From NCBI RefSeq assembly GCF_000012865.1, contig NC_007503.1, positions 2,301,001 through 2,365,000 on the forward strand: a DNA stretch of 64,000 nucleotides. The letters are read 5' to 3'. Of the stretch, positions 43,615 to 52,446 are shown in pieces (the first letter of the stretch is position 1; every line of letters starts with the position of its first letter). The position numbers and the translations under genes were made by a program. This DNA comes from Carboxydothermus hydrogenoformans Z-2901. GTDB lineage: Bacteria > Bacillota > Z-2901 > Carboxydothermales > Carboxydothermaceae. A model generated the notes under the pieces. The model did not search any database, was not told the DNA's origin, and saw only the letters and a list, made by a program, of their open reading frames with translations.

Positions 43615-43810
43615 GTTGTAAGCTCAAGTTGAAAAGCTCAAGCAAATGGATTAAACTAATCTCCTAAGTTTGTTTATAAAGTTTTATAAGCAAACTTAGG
43701 AGATTGGCTACTCTACTCCTTTATGGCTCAAGCTAATGGCTTAGGCTAAATGCTAAAGCTAAAATCTTAAGCTTTTGGCTTAAGCTAAAAGTAATGTTGA
43801 AGCTCGCTTT
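43615..43810. repeat. AAGCT-rich iteron-like repeats and a 48-bp palindrome
   Basis: Two or more copies of AAGCTCAAG, several of GGCTTA or TAAGCTAAA, and TTAAGCTTTTGGCTTAAG sit within 200 bp. In the middle, 43,658-43,680 and 43,683-43,705 are inverted with 22 of 23 positions paired and only two bases between them. The rest of 42,980-43,980 has only the small ORFs listed. The layout resembles a replication origin or partition site. Confidence 0.6.
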
Positions 43811-43854
43811 TGTTTTTTTCTTCTCATGATCAGTTTCTTATCTCATTTTTCTAG

Positions 43855-43886
43855 TAAAAAAAAGAAAGGGGATCTATTCCCCTTTT
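43855..43886 (-). terminator. Terminator below the helicase transcript
   Basis: AAAGGGGAT pairs with ATTCCCCTTT; the minus strand continues into a T-run (CTTTTTTTTA). It lies about 100 bases past the 50-codon ORF. Confidence 0.65.
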
Positions 43887-43981
43887 AAACGATCAATTTC
43901 TGTTTCTGCCGTTTCAGGTCAAGTTCATTAAAAACCTTGACATGTAGGCTTTATAAAATGCTTTTTCATTTTTGCTTTCTT

Positions 43982-44134
43982 TCATTCTCTTTCATAAGTT
44001 GGCAAATAAAACTTCAGCGTAAAGTTGACAATATCGGAAGCATCTGCTTTCCTATCCGAAAACCACTCGAGATTAAAGTGAATATCTGGTATATTTATTT
44101 TAACGACATCATCATCTTTTATAATTGATACCAC
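43982..44134 (-). CDS. 50-codon ORF after the helicase gene
   Basis: GTG start 15 bases after the helicase stop, with only a weak purine-rich site. The product (VVKINIPDIHFNLEWF, then DIVNFTLKFYLPTYERE) looks protein-like. Frames after its stop continue as EKAFYKAY and ELDLKRQKQK in shifted frames, so this may be the front part of a frameshifted gene. Confidence 0.35.
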   Translation of the reverse strand: MVSIIKDDDVVKINIPDIHFNLEWFSDRKADASDIVNFTLKFYLPTYERE

Positions 44135-44148
44135 TTTTCTTTATATCT

Positions 44149-46068
44149 TTAAACCTGCCTTTTTTGAAGGTGATGATATTTCTCTTCAATATTCATTTTT
44201 TTCATTAAATTTTTTACATATCCAATTTTCAAGTGGTTCGCAAGCGTATCCTGGTCTGTATATCCCAGCGCCTCACGAACCTCTTTTTTTGTAATAATGC
44301 TTTTTTGAGAAAACTGCGTTTTTAGAAACTCACCCAGCTGTAGAACTTTTTTGTTGCGTTTGCTGCCGTGTGTTAAGTAATGCTTATAGAATTCCTCAGG
44401 ATACCATGTTTCAATCTTGGCATTGGGGAAATATGTTGTTAGAAGTTCAAGCAGTACAGGTTCTCCAATAAAGCTGTAAATCTGAACCTGTTCATTTGTT
44501 GACTTCCTCAGCGCGGTCCTGCAAAAGTTCTGGATCATCTCTGTGAAAAGGTCACTTTCGATGACCCGTTTCACTTTTTCAGCAAGTACTACTGCTTTAT
44601 CATCCGCACTGCTTAAATCGTCGAAATCCTGTTTGTTGCTAACTGATACGGCCTTGGCAAGATAGTATTCATCACCTTTATGGTTAATGCCAATATTTAG
44701 CATGACCGTACAGTTAGCATAAATATTTTTGCCTTTAATATTGTTAAAGTGGTCAATGTAAACACGGTTGTTTTTGTAAAACATGGTATCCATCAGTTCT
44801 TTTTTGATGGTATTAACGAGTTTTTGATAGGTTAAAATAAACACTTCTTTATCCTTAATTCCCTCCAAATCCTGAAACAGCTTCTTGAAATCAAACCTCG
44901 CACTGCTTTTTTTGCTGAAAATGTTTGTACGGCTCAAATTTACAGGGCAGTTGTAAATGGTAAGATTATCGTAGTTTCGAATCTGAGGCAAATCCAATAT
45001 TGCAAACTGCCCTTCTTTGTACTCGGCGTCATATTTTGCCGTGGCATCAAAGATAATCGTCTTTAATCCGTCCAATTTGGCAAATTCAATGTAATCCGTA
45101 GTAATAGCTTGGGCTTCCAAGCCGATTTTTGTTTCTTCGGCGCGCAGAATACCGCCTTTTCTGATAAGACTTGCAATGCACTCGAGTATTTCGACATCGT
45201 TTTCTGTATATGCTTCTTCAAAAAAACTCTTGAACTTATCAGACAGCTTAAAACATGGTTCTAAGGCTGACAAAAACGGGCTTGTAAAATCAAGGTCATT
45301 TAATACAGTATTGAGCTTTTTCAAGTGGCTCATAAGGTGCTGAGCTTCTTCATACAGTTCTGATCCTGGCTGTATATAGCGTATAACTTCGTATGCCTTC
45401 CTTATGTCCTTTCTATTTACAGGCTTATTAATTGCCAGCGGTGGTTTTTCGTCAATGATAAGGATGTTTCGCTTGTGCTCAATCCCATCCTTATCGCAGA
45501 ATGCCAAAAAATCTCTGAGGTGCCGTCCATAGAGCATTTCCAATCGGAATCTCTCACTGCTCATCAAAAGCACAGGATAATTTTTCTGCTCGCTAACGGC
45601 TTTTTTCATCCTGCAATCGGCGTCGCAGTTTCTGCATGCTATCCGCTGATATTCTTTGTAACCCTGCAGGCAGTGGTCGGGATAAAAGCTGTACACAGCC
45701 CTGGCTTTTCCTTTCAGCTTTTCTTCGAGGGCTAAAATATCCTTAATCCTTTCTTTAACGACTATAGCGCCAAAATTATTAAAATCATCGTCAAGTTTTA
45801 ATCTTAGAAACTCTTCTATCATTGTTGACTTGCCGAGTCCCGTTTCCATTGGAACAACTACTGGTTTGCTGGAATCAATTAAGGGGAAAAGGAGAATCTT
45901 TGCGACTGTCCTTAACTGGCCGTAGTGTTCAAGGCTAACAGTTCCTCCATATGCTTTTATCTTAACCATCACAGCCATGGCTAATTTACTGGCTTCAAAA
46001 GAATCTTTAGGATAACAAATTTCATTGTATTTATAAAGCCGATGTTGAAAGGGCTGAATTTTTCCCAT
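44149..46068 (-). CDS. P-loop helicase-like ATPase of the island
   Basis: A 639-residue protein. Walker A in PMETGLGKST (about residues 73-82), a CxxC-type cluster CRNCDADC (near 145-152) as in FeS- or zinc-bearing helicases, and a DEKPP box (near 206-210) in place of DEAD/DEAH. The latter part has a helicase-2-like region (FILTYQKLVNTIKK, then RTALRKS). Its small C-terminal domain has KKEVREALGYTDQDTL, a winged-helix look. With the primase it suggests the replication module of an integrated plasmid. Confidence 0.55.
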   Translation of the reverse strand: MGKIQPFQHRLYKYNEICYPKDSFEASKLAMAVMVKIKAYGGTVSLEHYGQLRTVAKILLFPLIDSSKPVVVPMETGLGKSTMIEEFLRLKLDDDFNNFGAIVVKERIKDILALEEKLKGKARAVYSFYPDHCLQGYKEYQRIACRNCDADCRMKKAVSEQKNYPVLLMSSERFRLEMLYGRHLRDFLAFCDKDGIEHKRNILIIDEKPPLAINKPVNRKDIRKAYEVIRYIQPGSELYEEAQHLMSHLKKLNTVLNDLDFTSPFLSALEPCFKLSDKFKSFFEEAYTENDVEILECIASLIRKGGILRAEETKIGLEAQAITTDYIEFAKLDGLKTIIFDATAKYDAEYKEGQFAILDLPQIRNYDNLTIYNCPVNLSRTNIFSKKSSARFDFKKLFQDLEGIKDKEVFILTYQKLVNTIKKELMDTMFYKNNRVYIDHFNNIKGKNIYANCTVMLNIGINHKGDEYYLAKAVSVSNKQDFDDLSSADDKAVVLAEKVKRVIESDLFTEMIQNFCRTALRKSTNEQVQIYSFIGEPVLLELLTTYFPNAKIETWYPEEFYKHYLTHGSKRNKKVLQLGEFLKTQFSQKSIITKKEVREALGYTDQDTLANHLKIGYVKNLMKKMNIEEKYHHLQKRQV

Positions 46069-46205
46069 ATGCTGTATGAATCCCCTCCCTTCTGTGGAAT
46101 TCTTTTATCATTTTAGAACATTGAGAGGCTTAAACTCAAATTTTACTCCCCCCATTGTTGTTAATTTTTTTAGAAACAGATTCTGTAGATAATAACGAAT
46201 GAAAA

Positions 46206-46236
46206 ATAAAAAAGCAACTATCTTTTTGATAGTTGC
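46206..46236 (-). terminator. Terminator after the DUF7662-like relic
   Basis: GCAACTATC pairs with GATAGTTGC around TTTTT; the minus strand continues with six T. It separates the helicase gene from the relic upstream. Confidence 0.75.
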
Positions 46237-46243
46237 GTAAATA

Positions 46244-46547
46244 TCATTCTTTGTTAGGCTTTCCTTTTATTCTGAAAAACACAATATGGTTTCCGAGGGC
46301 TACCTTCTCTACCTTCCACTTGCCCACCATGTTTTGTGTCTATAAGCCGATGGAGAAAATGGTCGATTTATAATCCTCTCAATTTCTTTAAAAGCCAATT
46401 TTATTGAATCTTCAGTGATCCTTTTTCCAGAAAAACTAACAACTCTTCATAACCACTTCTGCGAACAAGTACACTTTTATTGTTGTATTCGTTTTTAGCA
46501 GTATTAACCTCCCTAATTAATCTTAACAATAATTTAATTATTTCCAT
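46244..46547 (-). pseudogene. Broken gene with DUF7662-like C-terminus
   Basis: ATG at 46,547 opens 48 codons (MEIIKLLLRLIREVNTAK, then RRSGYEELLVFLEKG) that stop at 46,401. In a shifted frame the text continues ITEDSIKLAFKEIERII and FSPSAYRHKTWW, and after another shift WKVEKVALGNHIVFFRIKG. The SAY.....WW then W.V....L...V.F.R layout is that of DUF7662. The 46,550-46,800 stretch upstream has nothing I can name. Confidence 0.4.
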
Positions 46548-46802
46548 CCCGACATAGATTACTTTCTCTTCTCCATGGTATCTAACGCCTCACACAGCTT
46601 TCCTAATCAGCTTTGCCAACATCGATGTGATATTTCAACTTAAAGGGGTGTTATTTAACTTAATCTTCCGTTTTGCCTCATCAATAAACTCTAACGTCAT
46701 ATTAATCCATGTATTTCCAAAATACCGAGAAAATTATCCTAACAAGCCTTGGATATTGGCAAATCTCTCGTAAAGCAGATAATGCAATAAAGCATTATAT
46801 AT

Positions 46803-47796
46803 TCACTCATCCTCTTCGTATTGGACAAGGTTTTGAACCTGCTCTTTCAATTCCTCAAAACTCAAGCCTTCACGAAACTCATGCGTATCAACAAATTCGC
46901 ACTCCATGAACATTGCCCAGTATGCTTCATTTATTCTTCTTGGATATTTTGCGAGCGAGGACTCAAAGAAAGACTTATGGGTTTCATAATGGTGAGTATG
47001 TATAAAGTCATCCCATGCTTCTCTTAATTCTTCATCTTCTTTTATATCTATAATTTGAATTTGTTCTAAATTTCTTTCACCTGGGCTTCCCCAAGCTTGC
47101 TTGAGCAATTCAATAGCACTTACATCTGATTTCGGTGCACTATACCCAAAAACTGTAAAAGAATAAGCATATTTTAAATAATGCTGAATAGCATCCCACT
47201 GACTTTTGATAAATGGATCCAAATGATAATTCTTTTTTTTAATCGGATAAAGTAGCCTTGACCTTTTTAATTGCTTCCCACATTTACTACATTTATCTTT
47301 TATAAACCCCACTCTCTTACATTGTTCACACACACCAACTGCCACATTCCCATGCAAGAATAATAATTTTGGCAGTTTTGAGGTAATTTTGTATACCCTT
47401 CTATATGCTTGTAAAAGCAATGGATCCCAGTTAAACGTCGCTATAACATCTTTCTTACGAAGAGACAAAAGCAAATAATCATATATAGTTGGATAATCGG
47501 GTAATTCAAGACTACTAAAAATAATCCCATATAGCATCTTCCAGTCTCTTACATACATCCTCATATTCAGGTTTACCATGTAATTCACTATATATATCTT
47601 CCAAGTTGTCACTTTTAAAAGTTAAATTCACACCATCTAATATATTTTCAAGACCTGTTGTTTTCAGGAACCCATTCATAACGGGTAATTTTCTTCCATT
47701 CTTATCACCATTAGGTAAAGCAGCCCTACTTGCACCAGCTCCCAATATTACCACATGCGGCCGTTTCATATCTGCATTTCTAACAAGATCACCCAT
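46803..47796 (-). pseudogene. SIR2-like NAD-binding protein split by a frameshift
   Basis: N-part 47,515-47,796 (start ATG 47,796, site GAGGTG) has HVVILGAGASRAALPNGD, the NAD-binding motif, and stops after IWDYF. The C-part, read one base later, resumes with SSLELPDYPTIYDY and contains ATFNWDPLL, FLHGN, a Cys4 zinc knuckle (CEQC and CSKC) and VFGYSAPKSD. Removing one T from the T5 run at 47,518-47,522 joins them into about 330 residues. Typical of SIR2-like defence effectors. It lies 25 bp behind brxL. It may be a pseudogene, a sequencing error or a programmed shift. Confidence 0.65.
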
Positions 47797-47821
47797 AGCA
47801 ACACCTCGACACTCATACTCC

Positions 47822-49852
47822 CTATTCCACTCCCAAAGCCTTGAATACCGCATCTTCGGGCGACTGGTAAAAAGATATCTGAAACTTGGCAAACAGTTCT
47901 GGCGGAACAGTAGCGATGTCAGTAGCCGAAGACATTGGCATTAAGACTTTTTTTGCTCCTGCGTCGAAACATACCTGCAGCACATTGGCCAGTTCTTCGA
48001 CTTTATTTATGGTACCACCAATACTCATTGAGCCTAAAATAACCATCTGACTCTGGCAGGGCCTGTCCAATGCACCTGAACACAAAGCAACAAATGCAGC
48101 AAGCGAAAGTTCGGATGTAAGCCCTACCCCATTAATATCTTCCACATGCATAAGGTAATCCTTTGTAGTAGTACTTATACTTCCGCTTATTTTCTTGCTG
48201 TTTGCCCTGAAAAATCTGAAAGCCGTTTCAATCGCCTCTTTAGCCTCTCTGTCTGAACCAAGACCTGTCTTTTCAAATTTTCCGCTTCCACTTACAACCT
48301 GTGTTTCAATCTTATATACCCCAATCATACCTGTTCTGCCACGTGCAACAGTATAGACATGACCTGGCTTCCCCAGCCCCTCGGGAATAATCTTGTCACC
48401 CCCTTGTTCAGGAACAGAAACAAACTGCTCATTCATAGTTTCATTGTCAATATATGAGAAGTGGACATCGTAAAACTCCATCCCGCCAATTTTCTTAAGC
48501 TGTTCTTTTACTCTTCTTCTGCCAATAAGTGCATACCTTAATATTTCTTCAATATCATCTTTGTCGAATTCTCCATTGGGGTAAATAAGCTTTACAAGTC
48601 CCGACACAGTTTTTCTTACCGCAATAACATCCCTCTGATTAAGGTTGTTCCCAAGCTTAAAATACCTGTCAAACGCATCGGAAAAAGAACGCTTCCTCAT
48701 CTCGCGAAGAAATTCTGCCAAATAATCTGTAATGAATCCATACTCATCTGTGAAGAATTCTGGCCTGAATTTTGGAATCTCCCATCCAGGCAAATAATAA
48801 TGTATTCTATCAAAAAAAGCAGTATCATTAGCTATTGCTTCAGGGAATGGTTCAAACAAATGAGAAGTTTTTAGTAGTGCATCAACACTCTGGTTTATAT
48901 TGCCTATAAACACCATTGAAGCTGTTGCGGCTTTTTCCTCTTTTCCTCGAGCAAATGACCCTGAGGCCATATAGTCTTTCATTATTTGTATCGCGTCTTT
49001 ATCTTTAAAGGAAATACCCGCCACCTCATCAAAAGCTACGCAATCCCAAAGTCCTACAAGGCCTATCTGTCTTGAAGCCATATTGTAAAATAAATTAGCT
49101 ACCGTTGTCTGCCCACCCGAAACCAAAATGCTGTTTGGAGATATCTCTTTATAAATATGAGATTTTCCCGTTCCCCTTGGCCCAAGTTCGCAAAGGTTGT
49201 AATTATTTTCTACAAGGGGAACCATTCTCTCTAACATATGCCATTTAACGTTGTTGGACAATTTTGTCGGCTCTAAACCGATCGACCTTATAAGAACATC
49301 AATCCATTCATCCTTTGTAAAGTGCCTTCTGCCGACCATTATTTCTTCAAGTTCTAAGTTCGGCAACTGTATAGGAGTAAGAGAGTTTATGCAAAAAGGA
49401 CTTGAACCCTTTTGTTCTTCATCAAAATAATAATCCATCTTGATGATGCACCAAATACCACCAGCTAAAAGCCTCTCATAATTCTTCACATACGAGGAAG
49501 GCATAACAACTCCCTTAATCCCAAGATTAGAAAATTCGGCTTCATATACGTCTTTCTTTTCATTGAGTTTCACCGTTACCCTGTCGATAATGGTATACCT
49601 GCCATGCTCTCGGATTTTTGACTTAACCTTCTCCGCCTCATCGGGCCTAACAAAGTTCTCTGCAAGTATGCTTTTGACCCTTTCAACTCCTTCACGTATG
49701 CTGTCCTCATCCTCGGTGGCACAATACATTCCCAGGAGGTATTCAAGGACATATACAGGCACATTAGCGCCTTCCTTGATCTTTTTCGTCAGGTCTTTTC
49801 TTACCACTCTGCCAGCAAAATGCTGATTCAATTTTGCACTTAATTCATCCAT
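47822..49852 (-). CDS. brxL: BREX protein BrxL, Lon-like AAA+ protease
   Basis: A 676-residue protein. Walker A LGPRGTGKSH (about 223-232), Walker B VAFDEVAG (near 272-279), and a C-terminal Lon-type domain with GLTSELSLAAF (Ser position) and AGAKKVLMPMSS (Lys position). Marks type 1 BREX. Its start is 17 bases from the pglZ stop. BrxL is needed for phage exclusion but not for methylation in studied systems. A SIR2-like gene follows in the same direction. Confidence 0.93.
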   Translation of the reverse strand: MDELSAKLNQHFAGRVVRKDLTKKIKEGANVPVYVLEYLLGMYCATEDEDSIREGVERVKSILAENFVRPDEAEKVKSKIREHGRYTIIDRVTVKLNEKKDVYEAEFSNLGIKGVVMPSSYVKNYERLLAGGIWCIIKMDYYFDEEQKGSSPFCINSLTPIQLPNLELEEIMVGRRHFTKDEWIDVLIRSIGLEPTKLSNNVKWHMLERMVPLVENNYNLCELGPRGTGKSHIYKEISPNSILVSGGQTTVANLFYNMASRQIGLVGLWDCVAFDEVAGISFKDKDAIQIMKDYMASGSFARGKEEKAATASMVFIGNINQSVDALLKTSHLFEPFPEAIANDTAFFDRIHYYLPGWEIPKFRPEFFTDEYGFITDYLAEFLREMRKRSFSDAFDRYFKLGNNLNQRDVIAVRKTVSGLVKLIYPNGEFDKDDIEEILRYALIGRRRVKEQLKKIGGMEFYDVHFSYIDNETMNEQFVSVPEQGGDKIIPEGLGKPGHVYTVARGRTGMIGVYKIETQVVSGSGKFEKTGLGSDREAKEAIETAFRFFRANSKKISGSISTTTKDYLMHVEDINGVGLTSELSLAAFVALCSGALDRPCQSQMVILGSMSIGGTINKVEELANVLQVCFDAGAKKVLMPMSSATDIATVPPELFAKFQISFYQSPEDAVFKALGVE

Positions 49853-49869
49853 TCTATCACCGCCTCATT

Positions 49870-52428
49870 TTAAAACCCAAAATCTTCATTGGTAATTGCA
49901 AGATCAATGGTAAAAGGTATCCTGTCATAGATGTTCTCTACCGTTTCTTCTTCATCTTCCAGGATAAGATAATATTTTTTCGTTTTATCATACTTCATGT
50001 TCTTCAGCACAAATTTTTCTCTAAATTTTCTTTCTTCAGGATTCTCTGATTTACTGTCAGCAATAATAATATTTTCGTTTGAAACTCTGTTGCCGTCTTC
50101 ATCAGCAAAATAAACCTTCAGTCTGCACGGCACCATTTTATCGCCTACCTTTTCGGTTTGGAAAAACTCAAGGTAGGTGATTGTGTTTGTTATTTTTCTT
50201 GTAAGGCTTAACAGGGTAACCCGAACCTTCTGAACATCTTTTGCGGACTTTCCGCGCTCATTCTTAAAATATATAACTGGTATCACTATTTCCTGTAGAG
50301 ATGAACCCCCATGTACATAATTTGCACCAGCACCTTTTAATTCGAATCTGTTTGTGCTCCGAGGAGTAATGCATTTAAGCTGTGTAGCCTCTCCTAAAAG
50401 ATACTTCATATCAAATGATAATGTGCCTTCTATTTCCATAGGCTTATCAGTTAAGATAAACCTTCTGTTTTCGTACGCATCTTCAATCTTATCCATGGAA
50501 GTTTTTTCACTCTTCTCTACACTACCACGCTTGTAGACAAAGCCATGGTCTGAAATTATATAAATATGGGTTGCGGAAAGATGATTTACAAGGTTGTTGA
50601 CAAGGGACTTCAGCTGTTCAAAAGCTTCTGCCACCGCATCAAAAACTTCCCTTTCGGTCAGATAGTGATCACCTCTAGCGTCAATGCTGTTGTGATAAAT
50701 ATAGATCAGTTCTTTTCCACCCAGAAGCTTTCGCAAATCATCCCTGCGCAGGTCAATGATATCTTTATACTGGACTGCTATGCTTTTATTCACATGATTT
50801 TGCAATATCATGTTTCGGTTATCGGTACCCTCAACAGAAATACCGTCAACAAAAACCTCATAATCGGAATCTATCTCTATTTTTTTATGCGGCAGCAGCG
50901 CAGCCATTCCAAGTTTTGTATAAGAGGGGAGCACCCCCTGCATAGCCGAAATTTCCGTGGTTCCCCTTCTTTCAGTGTTCAGCATTTCTGCCAATTCCCT
51001 TCCAGCTTCAAACCGCAGGGCATCGGAGATAATTACAAATACCCGTTCTCCCTTATTAAGATGCGGTTTGATCTTCTCACGGAAAAATTCCCATTGACAT
51101 GGGACAGAACTAATACTCCAGTATTCCTGCAGTGTTTCGATACTGTTGCTCCATTTGATTGAAAGGATATTAATAAAACCATTTATATAGGTGTTTTCTA
51201 TCTTTTCTTTAAGGGCGGCAAACCATTCTTTGTTATCCAATCTGTCAAAGAAATAGATAAACTTTCTGTAAGCCATGTCAACCTTGTAATATTCTTCCGT
51301 ATACTTCTTGAAGAAATCATGTGGGGGGTATTCTTTGATGGTATCCTTCTGGTTTTTCCATTCCTCAAGTAATACGCAGGCCCAGTAAAGAGCATTATAT
51401 TCGTTCTCATAGTCCTCGAACCAGTGCTTTGATCTTCTATCCATTATTATCTCTTTGTACCTGTCAAACTCGCCGACATCAGAAAGCAGGTTGTCAAGAA
51501 TATTTTGGATTATACCCTCATCAAATAAGCGGAAGATATCGCTGTCTTTATAGCTGTCAACATCCCATTTCGTGATATACTCTTTAAGCCTGATCTTCTC
51601 CTCCACCATTTGGGAAAGAAGCCTGAATGCCTTTTTAGTGCTGTTTCCTCCCATAAAATGGCTTAAGAATACAACCACATTGGTTTGCTTTGGTGACACA
51701 AAGGGCTCCCACTGTTTGGGCAGATCTCTCTTTAGAGAGAATGCCAACCCAGTTATCAGGAGAAAAATTGAAAGCTTCTCCAGGTCTTTTTGTTCCAGAT
51801 TATAGCCATAGTACTTCCTGACAAGCTCCCAAAAAGCATTTATATCTCCAAATTTTATGATGTTTTCATAGAGAGTCGACTCACCATACGCATACTCCGC
51901 AAGCAGGGTTTTCAGTACTTCTTCCAAATCGGGATAGGGCAGCTTGCAGAGGACCGACAGTACGGCAATATCCAGGATTTCTTCGGTATAGGAAGATAAG
52001 GCATATTCCTTGAATGCTCTATACCTTTCCTTGTTGTTGAAAAATTTCAGGTACTTTTTGAAAGCATCGTGCAGGGAATAATCAGTAACATTGAGATCCA
52101 TCATGATGATTGTAGCTCTATCGGTAGAAAATTCAAAGCTGTATTTTTGGATATCCAAAAGGTAATTCTCCCGAGCTTTCGGTTTGCTGTAAGGAGCATA
52201 AATAAGATAGTTGCTTTCTTTGTCCACCCGCTCAAGAATGTATTTTACATAAAAGCTATTCCTGCCATTAAGTTTAAGTATTTTAGCATTGGAAAGATTA
52301 AGAGCATCGATATCCTCTTTGAATTCTCCATTATCGTCGTACCAGAAAACAATATTCCTCTTCCTGCCGTCCGTAAGCTCTTTATTTAAAATTTCTTCAA
52401 GTTTCTTTTTAACCTCATTAAGTTCCAT
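49870..52428 (-). CDS. pglZ: BREX protein PglZ, alkaline-phosphatase-superfamily
   Basis: An 852-residue protein with the PglZ domain: VIISDALRFEAGRELAE (about 465-481), IYHNSIDARGD (near 577-587) and IISDHGF (624-630). These Asp/His residues form the metal site expected in the phosphatase-like fold. The N-terminal half is helical. It lies between pglX and brxL, gaps 18 and 17 bases. PglZ is a core subunit of all BREX types. Confidence 0.95.
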   Translation of the reverse strand: MELNEVKKKLEEILNKELTDGRKRNIVFWYDDNGEFKEDIDALNLSNAKILKLNGRNSFYVKYILERVDKESNYLIYAPYSKPKARENYLLDIQKYSFEFSTDRATIIMMDLNVTDYSLHDAFKKYLKFFNNKERYRAFKEYALSSYTEEILDIAVLSVLCKLPYPDLEEVLKTLLAEYAYGESTLYENIIKFGDINAFWELVRKYYGYNLEQKDLEKLSIFLLITGLAFSLKRDLPKQWEPFVSPKQTNVVVFLSHFMGGNSTKKAFRLLSQMVEEKIRLKEYITKWDVDSYKDSDIFRLFDEGIIQNILDNLLSDVGEFDRYKEIIMDRRSKHWFEDYENEYNALYWACVLLEEWKNQKDTIKEYPPHDFFKKYTEEYYKVDMAYRKFIYFFDRLDNKEWFAALKEKIENTYINGFINILSIKWSNSIETLQEYWSISSVPCQWEFFREKIKPHLNKGERVFVIISDALRFEAGRELAEMLNTERRGTTEISAMQGVLPSYTKLGMAALLPHKKIEIDSDYEVFVDGISVEGTDNRNMILQNHVNKSIAVQYKDIIDLRRDDLRKLLGGKELIYIYHNSIDARGDHYLTEREVFDAVAEAFEQLKSLVNNLVNHLSATHIYIISDHGFVYKRGSVEKSEKTSMDKIEDAYENRRFILTDKPMEIEGTLSFDMKYLLGEATQLKCITPRSTNRFELKGAGANYVHGGSSLQEIVIPVIYFKNERGKSAKDVQKVRVTLLSLTRKITNTITYLEFFQTEKVGDKMVPCRLKVYFADEDGNRVSNENIIIADSKSENPEERKFREKFVLKNMKYDKTKKYYLILEDEEETVENIYDRIPFTIDLAITNEDFGF

Positions 52429-52446
52429 ATTAAACCACCATCACTG

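Noticed and set aside
43735-43800. Short repeats that could be read as a CRISPR array
   Set aside because: Units are too short, unequal and without regular spacers, and no cas gene is present.
50566-51162. 198-codon frame opposite pglZ
   Set aside because: It is a shadow of the PglZ catalytic region on the other strand.
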